A stretch of 64,000 nt of DNA, taken from assembly GCA_023433505.1 (NCBI GenBank), contig JAEZCO010000094.1, positions 1 to 64,000 of the forward strand. The letters are read 5' to 3'. Of this stretch, positions 42,934-52,890 are shown in pieces. Below the pieces are notes generated by a model that was given only the letters and a program-made list of their open reading frames with translations, searched no databases and had not been told where the DNA came from. Positions within the stretch are counted from its first letter, which is position 1. Every line of letters starts with the position of its first letter. The stretch is from Bacillota bacterium (GTDB lineage: Bacteria > Bacillota > Clostridia > Acetivibrionales > DTU013). Made by a program: the position numbers and the translations under genes.

Positions 42934-45789
42934 TCAATCTTCCCCAAGCTTGACAGCCTGGTCGATCCTAATCCTTGCGATAATTCTCCAGAGCGTACTG
43001 AATCCTACAACCAGCATGACCGCCACCACAGAATAGATTTTTATATAATCGTCGGCATTGGCAATGATTTTAAAGGGCGGAACCTGATCCGCCGCATTGT
43101 AAACGATCTGCAGCAGAGGAATGAACAGGTCGCTTGTCAGGCCGCCGGCCGCTATCCCCACCACGATTGCCACCCCTGATACGAGAAGCTGCTCGCAGCC
43201 GATGATGCCGATGACCTTCGAAAGGGAAAGCCCCATTGCACGAAGTATGCCGAAATACAGCACCCTTGATTGTATGGAGATGATCCAGTAGATCAGGAAG
43301 CCCAGAGTACTGATGATCATGCAGGCGACAAAGCTGAGTGTCAGAGAGCCGTTCAAGCCTTGCAGCAGCGGGTCGTTCTTGGCTTTGACAAGCTGCTGTT
43401 CCTTATAGGTCACTGTTTCCACATCCAGCTTTTTGGCCTGGATATCGTCGTTAATCTGTTTATCCGTCGCCGTATCCTTTTTCTTTGCCCATATCTGGTA
43501 CGGCTGCACCGCAAGCTTATCCCTTATATAATTGTAATTGGCAACGATAAGACCCTGGGCCTCGTTTGTCGTCCCTTTTTTGTTGGGATTGTATGTGGGC
43601 CAGTAATCGACGAATTCATAAACCATTCCCTCGATATAGCTCTGCTCTCCCCAGGATACATAAATGGTATCTCCCAGCTTCAGCTTCAGCTTTTCCCTGA
43701 GGTCCGTCGATACCAGCACGGCCTTGGGCGCATCAATCAAAAGATTCAGATACTGGTACCAGTGGTAGGGGAGCAGATCGTTCCGGAACCATCCAATACC
43801 GGCAAACTCGTTGGGAACGATGCCCATGATCCTGGCATTGCTTGCCGACTGATCATAGCACCGCACGACGGCGGTATTGTTAATCAAAACCTTGGTTGCC
43901 TTCTCAATGCCGTCCAGGGTGGAAAACTTCGTGTAGTCAGGCTCGAAATACCGGAGGGGCTCCTTTTTTTGAGCAGCGGCATCACCGCCCATCTGAAGCA
44001 TTCCCATGGGGGCGCCGGTGTTTTTCGGCTGATTGTCCTGCCACACAGCCTGTATGACTACATCCGCTCCCGTCTGGTACCGGATTCTGTCCTCCATGTT
44101 TTTGTTGATTGTCCTGGCCGAATTGGCTGAGAACAGCCCGCTGGATAATGCCAGGATAATGAAGATCATGAGGAACTGCTCCTGTCCCCTTGACCGTCCC
44201 ACCTGAATCAGCGAAACATAGGCGACCGGCGACCAGAACCTCTTGCCCAGCCAATAAATCAAACGGATGATATAGGGATAGATGCGTAAAAACACCAGTC
44301 CCACACCCAGAATGAAAAAAGTCGAAGTCAGAAACAGCAGTGGGTCGATTTGAAGCTCCGAAGCGCTGATTCCCTGCTGGAGGACCTTTTGCTGCTGGTC
44401 ATACCGGTATAGTCCGTAGATGGAGGCAGCCAGAACAATGAAATCCAGAAAAGCCTTCTTCCATAGAGGGGCTTTATTTTTCCTCGCCTTGCTTTGCTTG
44501 AAATTCACAATGGAGGTTTTGGACGCAAGATAGGCAGGGATCAGCATGGTAATCATAAAGACTGCCACAACGGCCAGGGAGTATAGCAGGGCGGTGGAAT
44601 TAAGCTTCACCGGAAGGGATGTTCTTTGTACGAATTCCAGGAAGCCGTTGGAAGCTCCGAGGATTCTGCAAAGCACCAGGCCCAGCGGCGGTCCGGCCAG
44701 CAGGGCTGCGGCGCCGATAATGAGGCTTTCCATCAGATAACTGACGAATATTTGAAGCTTGCCCGCTCCCCGGCTTTTAAGAACTGCAATTCCATTTTCG
44801 TCATGCAGGATGATAAGCCTTGAGACCATGAAGATATAGAACAGAAGCATGATCAAAACAGGCACTACCAGAACCCAAAGAATTGTCTTCAGCTGCGATG
44901 ACCTTTCAATGTATTTTTCTATGATGGAATAGGAAGACAGGGTCATCTTCAGCGTTGAATTGTATTTCTTTAACCATTCCGTCTGCTGCTTAAAGCTTTC
45001 CGTAATTTGCGCTATGTTTTCAATCTTGATTTTATAGTAGTCGAAAGCAAAGAACCAGCGGGCTTTACTGATTAAAACACTGTTTTTGTCAAGGAAGTCC
45101 CTGGCAAAGACGGCACTGTCCATAAAAAAGGCGCCGGTGTACTCGGACAGCCTCTTGCTCCAGAACAGGTCCGAGCTGTCCTTGACTGTAAATACGCCGA
45201 CCACCTTGATTTTATACTTTAAATCCTTAAAATCGGGAAGCATGCACTGCACGTCATATTCCTTATCCAGCAGGAGGTTGAGATCATGCATGGTCTGGCT
45301 TGACACGATGACCTCATATACATTGCCGCTGTTCTGCCCGGAATACATCTTACCGTTGGTGATGTTTGCATGCTCCTCCAGGGATGCGATTGAGCCCAGG
45401 TCAATATACCGCTTTACATCCTTTCCCTTCAAGTCGGTGGTCGTCAGGGCCAGGCTTCCGGCAAAGACCTCCTGTTCGCTGGTCACTGCGGGAAGCTCGT
45501 ATTCTTTCACCAATTCCCCGGTAATCTTTTTATCAAAATATTTATACGCCTTGGCCCGGTCCTTGTAATCAAAACCATATTGCAGATTCTGATCAAACTT
45601 ATACGTGCCCGGATATACGCCTGATTCCCTCTGGTAATTCTCCAGGTCTTTTGTCAGCATCCTCTGAAGGATGCCTTCCGTGTACACGGGAATGCAGCTG
45701 ACCAGGGCCACAGCCATAATTGAGCCGATTAAAAGGCTCAATATCATCCACATGCTGCTTGACATTCTTTTTAATACCACCCGCAACAA
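42934..45789 (-). CDS. Large FtsX-like ABC permease
   Basis: 951 residues. An N-terminal helix (about 14-34), a large external domain to about 290, three helices around 300-420, a further pair near 450-510, a second external domain (about 550-780) and three final helices (about 800-940). This is the double FtsX layout of LolC/MacB-type mechanotransmission transporters carried on one chain. The start is a TTG with GGGGGAA upstream. It sits between the adaptor lipoprotein and the two ATPases. It probably moves lipoproteins, lipids or peptides at the membrane. Confidence 0.9.
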   Translation of the reverse strand: MLRVVLKRMSSSMWMILSLLIGSIMAVALVSCIPVYTEGILQRMLTKDLENYQRESGVYPGTYKFDQNLQYGFDYKDRAKAYKYFDKKITGELVKEYELPAVTSEQEVFAGSLALTTTDLKGKDVKRYIDLGSIASLEEHANITNGKMYSGQNSGNVYEVIVSSQTMHDLNLLLDKEYDVQCMLPDFKDLKYKIKVVGVFTVKDSSDLFWSKRLSEYTGAFFMDSAVFARDFLDKNSVLISKARWFFAFDYYKIKIENIAQITESFKQQTEWLKKYNSTLKMTLSSYSIIEKYIERSSQLKTILWVLVVPVLIMLLFYIFMVSRLIILHDENGIAVLKSRGAGKLQIFVSYLMESLIIGAAALLAGPPLGLVLCRILGASNGFLEFVQRTSLPVKLNSTALLYSLAVVAVFMITMLIPAYLASKTSIVNFKQSKARKNKAPLWKKAFLDFIVLAASIYGLYRYDQQQKVLQQGISASELQIDPLLFLTSTFFILGVGLVFLRIYPYIIRLIYWLGKRFWSPVAYVSLIQVGRSRGQEQFLMIFIILALSSGLFSANSARTINKNMEDRIRYQTGADVVIQAVWQDNQPKNTGAPMGMLQMGGDAAAQKKEPLRYFEPDYTKFSTLDGIEKATKVLINNTAVVRCYDQSASNARIMGIVPNEFAGIGWFRNDLLPYHWYQYLNLLIDAPKAVLVSTDLREKLKLKLGDTIYVSWGEQSYIEGMVYEFVDYWPTYNPNKKGTTNEAQGLIVANYNYIRDKLAVQPYQIWAKKKDTATDKQINDDIQAKKLDVETVTYKEQQLVKAKNDPLLQGLNGSLTLSFVACMIISTLGFLIYWIISIQSRVLYFGILRAMGLSLSKVIGIIGCEQLLVSGVAIVVGIAAGGLTSDLFIPLLQIVYNAADQVPPFKIIANADDYIKIYSVVAVMLVVGFSTLWRIIARIRIDQAVKLGED

Positions 45790-45802
45790 AACAGCTTCCC
45801 CC

Positions 45803-46999
45803 TTACCTTACAATCACCAGTTCTCCGACCTCTAGTCCTTTGACAATCTCCGCTTCGGTATCCGTTTGCACGCCCAACTCCACATCCCGTTCCTCACGGA
45901 TGCCGTCAACCAGCACATTGACAAATTTCCTGCCGACGAAATTGTTGATCACCTGGCGCGGGAGAATAATGACATTCTCCTTCTTTTCCAGGGTCAGGCT
46001 GAAGGAGGCGTCATCGCCAAGCTTGATGGTGTCAGGCAGCTTGTCGACTTTTATCCGGATGGATTTCTTTGTCACCTCGTCTGCGTTCAAGGGCGCATCG
46101 CCGGGAGTGGCAGCCACTTCTCCGTCATAATGCTTGTCATCGATGACAACATCAATCTTCATACCGTTTCTGAAGTCAGATACCTTATCCTCGGAATACA
46201 TGAGCTGTAAAGCTTTTGGATTGGCAACGGTTGCGATGACGTCATATGCGTTGACGAAATCCCCCTGCTTCACGTCCTTGAGGTACACGATCTTCCCGTC
46301 GATTTCCGAAAGCAGTTTGGACTTTTCCTGTTCCTTGTAGAGGTTGGCAAGCTTCATCTTTTCCATATCCAGCTCGATGCCGGCAAGCTCCAGATCATAC
46401 TTTCCTCCGCCGCCGTTAAGCTCCGCCTGCGTATTGATTCTGTCATAGCTTATCTGCGCCTTTTGGACCACTAATTTCTGAAGCGCTATGTTATCTGCGA
46501 TGGCGCCGCCGTCAAGATCGGCGATCAAATCACCCTTTTTGACCGTGTCGCCGTATTTGAAATAAATCTTGTTCAGACGTCCGCCGCTGTAACGGAAAAA
46601 CATATCCTCCTTGGATACGGAAACAAAATAACCGGTACACCGGATTTTTTTCTCGATGGTCCCTTTCTTTGCCTCCTGGGTTTCATAGGTGACCTTCTGA
46701 GGCTCTTTTACCGGAGGGGCCAGAACCTCCTCCTCTACAGGCATCAGCGTACATCCCGAAAAAAGGAAAGAAATGAAAACAGCCGCCAGAATGTAGTTAA
46801 GTACAGGTGCAAATATAACTTCCCGTATAGGTTTCTGAAAACGCAGTCCATTGCGGCCGGGGCTGGTCGCAAATGCCCGCATTTGCTGCTCGCCTCTGCA
46901 ACCTACATTTTCAGAAAAACGGGAAGTAATATTTGCAGTACTCCTAACCTTGCGTACTTTTATAAAGCCCGGGTATTTGCCGGCTCTTAAAGAAATCAC
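45803..46999 (-). CDS. Membrane fusion (RND/MacA-like) adaptor lipoprotein with in-frame palindromic insertion
   Basis: 398 residues from GTG at 46999, which has AAGGGGTG eight bases upstream. Residues 1-17 (MISLRAGKYPGFIKVRK) look like the basic n-region of a signal peptide. Residues 18-68 are encoded by a palindromic element, and residues 69 on (YILAAVFISFLFSGC) supply the hydrophobic core and lipobox. The element thus splits the signal peptide without breaking the frame. The mature part has lipoyl halves, a short hairpin and a beta barrel, as in MacA/HlyD adaptors. It is the first gene of the four-gene ABC operon. Export may be impaired or may use an internal ATG inside the element. Confidence 0.87.
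   Translation of the reverse strand: MISLRAGKYPGFIKVRKVRSTANITSRFSENVGCRGEQQMRAFATSPGRNGLRFQKPIREVIFAPVLNYILAAVFISFLFSGCTLMPVEEEVLAPPVKEPQKVTYETQEAKKGTIEKKIRCTGYFVSVSKEDMFFRYSGGRLNKIYFKYGDTVKKGDLIADLDGGAIADNIALQKLVVQKAQISYDRINTQAELNGGGGKYDLELAGIELDMEKMKLANLYKEQEKSKLLSEIDGKIVYLKDVKQGDFVNAYDVIATVANPKALQLMYSEDKVSDFRNGMKIDVVIDDKHYDGEVAATPGDAPLNADEVTKKSIRIKVDKLPDTIKLGDDASFSLTLEKKENVIILPRQVINNFVGRKFVNVLVDGIREERDVELGVQTDTEAEIVKGLEVGELVIVR
46796..46948. repeat. Palindromic dispersed element, copy 3 (153 bp), inside a coding region
   Basis: Ends GTTAAGTAC... and ...GTACTCCTAAC. The same arms as the other copies (ACTTCCCGTATAGG, TTTCTGAAAA and complements) flank a central part 45 bp longer. 153 bp equals 51 codons and the minus-strand frame of the adaptor gene stays open throughout. 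Translation gives NITSRFSEN and NGLRFQKPIR, the same peptides read from copy 2 on the plus strand. Confidence 0.92.
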
Positions 47000-47184
47000 A
47001 AAAATGCACCCCTTAAATTCCAGAAATTATTTCTACCTGTTTCATTTTATTATAATATCATTTAACCCCCGAAGAAAGCAGGAGTTTTTTTCTGGGTAAA
47101 GGAGGGTTTTTTCCGGGTACACAGTATGAACCGTCTTTTTGAATTATCTTGCCGGCAAACCAGAATTTCATTATTTAAACGCCT

Positions 47185-48069
47185 TTATTTCCATGAAGGC
47201 TCCGCAGGTAAACAAGCGGTGAATTCAGCAATCAACCTGTCTTCATACTGCCCGGCATACTTCCCATTCAGGAATTTATCCAGGCCTTCCTCCAGAAACC
47301 GTTTCCATGATTCTTCCTCCCGGCCCGGGAGGATGGGGTAGAAATTTACGCCGTTTGCCCTGGCTGCCTCCAGGTCGCCCGGTGCATCCCCCAGTTTTAT
47401 TACCTTGGAATTTTCATAACGCCCTGCCATTGCCAAATGAATATGCTCTTTTTTAGTACCTGCTTCCTGACCGGCAATCAGCTTCATGTACCGGGTTAGT
47501 CCGTGCTCGTTCCATTCCCGCTTAAGTGCTTCCTCGGGAGTCGCAGACACTACCATCAAATCAGCATAGGCAAACGCTTTTTCGAGCACCTCCCGTACAT
47601 GGGTAAAAGGCGGTACTCCGTGAATCATCTCACCTATAGACCGATTCACGGCAATTGTCCATTCCAGTGTTTGCGCCAGAATAGCATCTCCCGTGGCATC
47701 TACAGCACATTTCAGTGCAGGATTGGATAATTGGGTTTCATTTGCTGTCCATTGCCGGAGAGAAGTGATATCGGGCGGCTTGTAGCCCCGTTCCAGAACA
47801 TCGGGCCTTTCCGCCAGAAGGTTCAGGCAGCGGATAAGCGCATGAAAGCGGTTGCAGCCGCGGGTGTTGGAATAAAGATTGACATACTCCCAAACTTCGC
47901 GTGCATATCTGGAAACTGCCTGCAGGTTCCAATATTTGATGAAATTCGGTGCAAAGCACTCCTTATGCTTGATTTCCATCGCATCAAAGGCACAGCCGTC
48001 AGAATCAATACATAGGAGAAAATCTTTTTCTTTTTTAAAATTTGCAAAAACCTGTACCGGATTGTCCAT
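47185..48069 (-). CDS. HAD-like hydrolase with large cap domain
   Basis: 294 residues. Motif I CIDSDGCAFDAM (near 20), motif II VVSATPEEAL (near 172), a Lys in AGTKKEH (near 209), and motif IV IKLGDAPGDLEAARANG (near 226). About 140 residues lie between motifs I and II, a large helical cap that probably sets the substrate. It is the last gene after the glycosidase-like genes on the same strand, and AAGGAT precedes the ATG. It could remove phosphate from a sugar released by that pathway. Confidence 0.82.
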   Translation of the reverse strand: MDNPVQVFANFKKEKDFLLCIDSDGCAFDAMEIKHKECFAPNFIKYWNLQAVSRYAREVWEYVNLYSNTRGCNRFHALIRCLNLLAERPDVLERGYKPPDITSLRQWTANETQLSNPALKCAVDATGDAILAQTLEWTIAVNRSIGEMIHGVPPFTHVREVLEKAFAYADLMVVSATPEEALKREWNEHGLTRYMKLIAGQEAGTKKEHIHLAMAGRYENSKVIKLGDAPGDLEAARANGVNFYPILPGREEESWKRFLEEGLDKFLNGKYAGQYEDRLIAEFTACLPAEPSWK

Positions 48070-48108
48070 GAGAATATCCTTTCCCGATTTTATTCACAAA
48101 ACATTGTT

Positions 48109-49869
48109 TCATGGCCTATAATTGACGGGCCACACCGCGTTGGGCAGGGTTTTTCCATAAATGACCTCCGCCACTGTCCGTATGCTTATAGGCGTAACCC
48201 CAAACTGGACTATAGCAGTTTCCGCTTCTTTGGGAATGCACTGTGTTTCATAGGGAGTATCTCCCACCACTATCACTTTTTTCCCGGCAGTGGCAATCCT
48301 TTTTACCAATTCGATGTTTGAACCCAACTCATCACGGTAATACCAGTTGGTAATGATTACAACGTCATAATTGTCAAGCTGACGCAATATCATTTCCTCC
48401 TCTTCCGGCGAACATCGCATTCCCGTCTCTATAAAGCTCAGTTCATCAGAGAATTCACACAGCCTGTCATAAAACATTCCGTTGTACCAGTGGCCGTCGT
48501 TGGGACAAAATTGCCTGGGCACCCTCTGCTCAATAACCAGGGCCCTCTGCTCCTTTTTCAACGGGAGCAGCTTGTTTGTATCCCTGTATAAATAAACATT
48601 TCTTGTAGATGCTGTTTGCGCAATTGCTATGACATGGGGATCTTCCAATACGTCCTCTATGGTCTCATCCGCGCTGCCGCCGGTTTGCAGCATGCCTGCA
48701 CCGCAGTAGGATTGGAGAATCCTGTATACCTTTTCATCCAGTTCCGATTCTTTAAACTCTCCCAGTTCCATGGCTTCCATTATCTTTTCAACGGTTTTGG
48801 GAATAACAGGTCCAATGGGCTCTGAAGTAGCCATCCTCATCAGAATCATGTCCGCGCCTGCTTTGAGGGCTTTCAGACAAGCCGTAGGTACATCATACTT
48901 CAATGTGACTCCCTTCATTCCAATGGCATCTGTTGTAATGACTCCCTTAAAGCCCAGTTTGTCCCTGAGGACCCCCTTGAGCATCTTCTCGGACAAAGTG
49001 GCTATCTCTTCACTGTCTACTGCCGGGTATATGCTGTGTGCAGTCATTATTACAGGCAAAAGGTCATTTTCTATCAAAATCCGATATGGGTATAACTCAC
49101 GGTTCCAAAGCGTATCCCAGTCCATACCTAATACCGGAATATCAAAATGAGCGTCTCCGGTCGAATCCCCTCTGCCCGGAAAATGCTTTCCTGTAGCCAG
49201 CATTCCAACCTCTTTGAAGCCCCGTGCTGTCTCAAGGGCAAATTCCGCGACTGCTTCCGGGATATCGGAATAAGCCCTATTGTATATTTCAGGGTTTTTG
49301 GGTTCTACATTGATATCCAGTACCGGTGAATGAATCATATTCATCCCCACGGCTTTACCCATTCTCCCCACCGCTTTTGCAATCTCATAAGCCATTCTGG
49401 GATCGCCTGTAGCCGTAATTCCCATAGGTATCGGGAATATATGCGCACCGCCAAAGGTCAGGTCCCTTGAAAACCCGCCTTCCTGATCATAGGCAATCCG
49501 CAAAGGAATACCGTTTTTGCGTTCCCGCGCCATTTGCTGGTACTTTTGAATCGTTTGGGCATATTGCTGCAAGGTTATATTGGGCGGATTTTTCAATGAA
49601 GCAGTCATATATATTTTTTCAAGATGGGTCTCTCCGCGATTTCTCTTTTCCCTGTCAATGAACATTTTTTGTCCATATCTTACTGCCGGAACCACGCGAA
49701 GCCCTCCGCAGTGATATTGCTTGATATATGCCGCCATTCCCGGCAAAAATGTACTTCCCTCGCATATTACGGTAAAGGTGAGACCTATCTTCTCTTCGAT
49801 GCTCATGTTGTGCAGAATGCCTTTTATGAACTTGTTTTCCAATTGCTTCTCAGCTCCTCTCAAGAACAT
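48109..49869 (-). CDS. Glycoside hydrolase family 3, NagZ-like beta-N-acetylhexosaminidase
   Basis: 586 residues without a signal peptide, so cytoplasmic. The TIM barrel has KHFPGRGDSTGDAHFD, where the Asp-His pair (DAH) matches the catalytic dyad of NagZ-type GH3 enzymes, and TTDAIGMKGV carries the nucleophile Asp. A C-terminal GH3 domain follows (about 400-586). It should cleave terminal N-acetylglucosamine or a related beta-linked sugar. The open frame starts at an ATG overlapping the preceding gene's stop by 10 bp. It belongs to the oligosaccharide operon. Confidence 0.9.
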   Translation of the reverse strand: MFLRGAEKQLENKFIKGILHNMSIEEKIGLTFTVICEGSTFLPGMAAYIKQYHCGGLRVVPAVRYGQKMFIDREKRNRGETHLEKIYMTASLKNPPNITLQQYAQTIQKYQQMARERKNGIPLRIAYDQEGGFSRDLTFGGAHIFPIPMGITATGDPRMAYEIAKAVGRMGKAVGMNMIHSPVLDINVEPKNPEIYNRAYSDIPEAVAEFALETARGFKEVGMLATGKHFPGRGDSTGDAHFDIPVLGMDWDTLWNRELYPYRILIENDLLPVIMTAHSIYPAVDSEEIATLSEKMLKGVLRDKLGFKGVITTDAIGMKGVTLKYDVPTACLKALKAGADMILMRMATSEPIGPVIPKTVEKIMEAMELGEFKESELDEKVYRILQSYCGAGMLQTGGSADETIEDVLEDPHVIAIAQTASTRNVYLYRDTNKLLPLKKEQRALVIEQRVPRQFCPNDGHWYNGMFYDRLCEFSDELSFIETGMRCSPEEEEMILRQLDNYDVVIITNWYYRDELGSNIELVKRIATAGKKVIVVGDTPYETQCIPKEAETAIVQFGVTPISIRTVAEVIYGKTLPNAVWPVNYRP

Positions 49870-51647
49870 ACTTTGATTGTTATTTTTGCGCTGCCGTCAG
49901 GCGACAAGCGGATAAACAGCGGTACCGCTTCAAAGCCCGGTACAAGATTAAATATGCGATCGCTTCCCCTGTCATCTTCAGCAAAAGCTGTATTGGTCTC
50001 CACAAGCACCCGGCAATTATTCTTGTATACGGCAAAGCTTTGCTTACTTTCATATTCCGCACGTTCCAGGTGTTCAGATATTATGGGTAAATGGAAAAAT
50101 ATCTTTCCGGTATTCCGCTCCGGCTGCACGGACAGTAAAATCTCTAAAAATTCAGGGCTGAATGTGTATTGTATGGCAAATTTCATGTCTCCGGTATCCG
50201 GACTTTTATGATCCAGGTCTACCAGCCTGCCTTTTACGCTAAACCTGATTTCATCTTTATCCTGCGAATACGCAACCTCTGCATCCGTGTCATTGATATT
50301 ACGATAGTATTTGCCTTCCTCCCGGAATTCAAGGCGGGGTGTTATGCACTTGTGGGCAAAATCCACCGGCAGCTGCATATTATTTTCCTCTTCCATCTGA
50401 TACTCCGTCAGACTACCTGCTGACAGACATCCGGCTTTATTGTGCCACAGCAATGAGATCGCGCCGCCGCTTGCATGGCTTTCCTTCATGTATTCCCAAT
50501 CATAGGCTGTGACCGTCGCCCGCCACTCTCCTGCCGATACCAGCCAGGTATTTATTTCATTGTATTCGCGTACTCCGGCAGACTTTTCACGCGGTATTTC
50601 AACTCTGGCGGCAGGAGAGTCCTGCGCCTCATGATCCAGTACCGCTGCGAAGGCTTTGGCGTGGAAAAGCGTGTGATGGATGCAGGGCAGTAAACCCCGG
50701 CTGTAATAATGCGGACCTCCATACAGGATTCCGTCATGGGTACATTCTTTAAGCAATGAAGCATTTCTTAATGCGGCTTCCTCAAAATGGGGGTCATAAT
50801 CCTTCAATAATGCATATCCTGCCTGGCAGCCATCTGAAGTACGGCTTCCCCAATAGGACCATTTGAAGCTCCTTGTACCCCAGCTGTTGTCCCAGGCTCC
50901 ATCCGGCAGCATGAATTCCAAATGCTGTTTCATGGCTTCTATTACCGTTTTCAGTACTTCCTGATCCTTTGTCAGCAGGGAATAATGCACAAGTCCGGGA
51001 AGAGACTCCTCTACGTTGTATCCAAGATCCACCGGCCTGCAGCCTCTTGCAGTAATCCCTGTCTGAGGGCTTCCCTCACCAAAAACAAGTCTATGCTCCG
51101 TAAAGTACCCCAGGGCATTGCGTGCCAGTTCACGTCCTTTGAAGGTATAGCGCGGTTCCTCCAGGATTTCTCCTGCAAGTGCCATTGCAGAGGAGCAGGT
51201 AATGGGGTAGTTGATATTACCGGTTGACATCTCTATATTGTTATACAAATAATCTGCGGCACTTCTCAACCGATGTATCCATTTTGCATAAGTACCGGAA
51301 TCGAGTATTTTACCATGATATTTTATGGCTTCTCCCAGTTGGATGGCACCGAATACCGTTATTCCCTTCCAATCACTGTTTGTCTCACATATCCAGCTTC
51401 CATCCGGCCGGGAGACATGGCCGGACCAGTCAAAAAGTCTTATTGCTGCGTCGAGATATCTCTCGTCATTCTTGAGGTGTGCCATATGCATAAAGGGATA
51501 GATGGCATCTGAACACCTTCCGTGGATTCTTGAGCATACGGGGCACATAATACCGCCATAGATACCCTTCATCTGTATTTCCGTTACCTGGAGCTTTAGC
51601 AGCGACTCACACCAGGTTTCAAGCAGTTCGGAATAAATTTCACCCAT
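49860..51647 (-). CDS. Uncharacterised (alpha/alpha)6-barrel glycosidase- or lyase-like protein
   Basis: 595 residues, cytoplasmic by lack of a signal peptide. The N-terminal 350 residues show repeating helical pairs rich in Trp, Tyr and Gly (CPVCSRIHGRCSDAIYPFM, SYWGSRTSDGCQAGYALL, YGGPHYYSRG). This is typical of six-hairpin glycosidases and polysaccharide lyases. The last 200 residues are strand-rich. I cannot name a family with certainty. The operon with a sugar ABC importer and a GH3 enzyme suggests action on imported oligosaccharides. GGAGG precedes the ATG. Confidence 0.8.
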   Translation of the reverse strand: MGEIYSELLETWCESLLKLQVTEIQMKGIYGGIMCPVCSRIHGRCSDAIYPFMHMAHLKNDERYLDAAIRLFDWSGHVSRPDGSWICETNSDWKGITVFGAIQLGEAIKYHGKILDSGTYAKWIHRLRSAADYLYNNIEMSTGNINYPITCSSAMALAGEILEEPRYTFKGRELARNALGYFTEHRLVFGEGSPQTGITARGCRPVDLGYNVEESLPGLVHYSLLTKDQEVLKTVIEAMKQHLEFMLPDGAWDNSWGTRSFKWSYWGSRTSDGCQAGYALLKDYDPHFEEAALRNASLLKECTHDGILYGGPHYYSRGLLPCIHHTLFHAKAFAAVLDHEAQDSPAARVEIPREKSAGVREYNEINTWLVSAGEWRATVTAYDWEYMKESHASGGAISLLWHNKAGCLSAGSLTEYQMEEENNMQLPVDFAHKCITPRLEFREEGKYYRNINDTDAEVAYSQDKDEIRFSVKGRLVDLDHKSPDTGDMKFAIQYTFSPEFLEILLSVQPERNTGKIFFHLPIISEHLERAEYESKQSFAVYKNNCRVLVETNTAFAEDDRGSDRIFNLVPGFEAVPLFIRLSPDGSAKITIKVCS

Positions 51648-51664
51648 ATTTGTCCTCCCGATTG

Positions 51665-51734
51665 GGTGTCAAGTCTATTTTTATGTATACGAACCAAGCT
51701 TACTGTTTATAGATCCAGTAGAAGACTTGACACC
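51665..51734. repeat. 70-bp element with 12-bp terminal inverted repeats
   Basis: GGTGTCAAGTCT at 51665-51676 and its exact complement AGACTTGACACC at 51723-51734 enclose 46 bp of AT-rich sequence. It lies between the URO-D-like gene and the glycosidase-like gene. It may be a miniature transposable element or an mRNA hairpin. Confidence 0.6.
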
Positions 51735-51780
51735 AAAAGTACATTTTAAATTTTACAAAGTGCTAGTTCGAAGCAGTGTC

Positions 51781-52860
51781 TTACATGCTGCTTTTTGCAG
51801 ATTTGCGAAGTTCCTTCAGCAGTGCTTTTCCTTCTTCTACAGAAGAAGCTGACAACTGGAGGATAATATTCCTTTTCTTCGGCCAGTCTCCGTTCAGAAG
51901 CCTTTGAAGCATTTTTTCCTCCTCAGCCCCTTTGTCTTCCCACTGAAAGGCTGCCAGCGTCAGATACTTTGGAGCTCTTTCCGACAGGCTCCACAGGTCA
52001 TGGTACCGTATATCGTAATCCAACCCCGTGATCTCAGGGTTTTTAAAGAATTCATCAATCACCTGGTCATTGGTCCCGCAGTAGTGTATTCTTCCGCCGC
52101 CTATGGCTTTCATCAGCCGGATATCCCTTGGCAGGATATGTTCAAAGTACATTCCCGGACTGATCATATGCATGGAGCAGTTACTGATTCTTGCCGCACC
52201 TTTCCACATGGCGCCCCAGTCAAAAAACCATTCCTTGTCCCCATTGATCATACTGTTTAGATAGGGGACAAGCTTAATCATATAATCGGTGATCCTATCC
52301 AGCAATGCTTCCAAAGCCTCAGGATCATCATAGAAATCCAGCAATATATCATTGCCTCTGATTAAATGTGCGGAGTTAAATGCACTTTGTATGTCAGGAA
52401 GCTGGATATGTACACCTTGAGGAAGATTTTCACGGAATATGCCGGTATATTGTTTTAGCTTTCCATACCATCCGTCCTCAAGGGAAGGCAGCTTAAGCCC
52501 GTACGCATCCTCAGCATTTTTAAGCACATGGCTCCCTGCTGCGGGTAAATTATTTTCAGGTATAAACATTTCGCAGCCGAAGGCAGCTGCAATTTGCGCC
52601 GTTCCAAACTGTACCCTTACCGTAGGCAATCTGTCATCCTCCAGCTCCAGATGAGGACGCAGACTGTCCAATTCAGCCTTAAGCATAACCAACGGATCCT
52701 TCAAACGCTCCTCCCAGGCAGGTAATGCCACAGGCGTGTTGATGATAAACATCGGCTCACAGCCGGCTGGGTCTTCATACATCTTTTTATAATTATTGCA
52801 AATCAGGTCAAATCTGGCCAAATGTCTGTCATCAAGCTGTAAATACTTATTTAGGTTCAT
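51781..52860 (-). CDS. Uroporphyrinogen decarboxylase-like (URO-D superfamily) protein
   Basis: 359 residues. The overall pattern and segments such as GSHVLKNAEDAYGLKLP, YDDPEALEALLDRITDYMIKL, MISPGMYFEHILPRDIRLM and IHYCGTNDQVIDEFFKNP match URO-D-like proteins. These include uroporphyrinogen decarboxylase and corrinoid methyltransferases. Here it sits inside a sugar-uptake operon with no haem genes, so a haem role is unlikely. URO-D-like proteins do occur beside carbohydrate genes, with unknown function. GGGAG precedes the ATG. Confidence 0.82.
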   Translation of the reverse strand: MNLNKYLQLDDRHLARFDLICNNYKKMYEDPAGCEPMFIINTPVALPAWEERLKDPLVMLKAELDSLRPHLELEDDRLPTVRVQFGTAQIAAAFGCEMFIPENNLPAAGSHVLKNAEDAYGLKLPSLEDGWYGKLKQYTGIFRENLPQGVHIQLPDIQSAFNSAHLIRGNDILLDFYDDPEALEALLDRITDYMIKLVPYLNSMINGDKEWFFDWGAMWKGAARISNCSMHMISPGMYFEHILPRDIRLMKAIGGGRIHYCGTNDQVIDEFFKNPEITGLDYDIRYHDLWSLSERAPKYLTLAAFQWEDKGAEEEKMLQRLLNGDWPKKRNIILQLSASSVEEGKALLKELRKSAKSSM

Positions 52861-52890
52861 ATATGTTTACTCCCTTTTGGACATTAATAG

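Noticed and set aside
51781..52860. HemE (haem biosynthesis) annotation
   Set aside because: URO-D superfamily features are present, but the setting is a sugar operon with no haem genes, so I kept a superfamily-level call.
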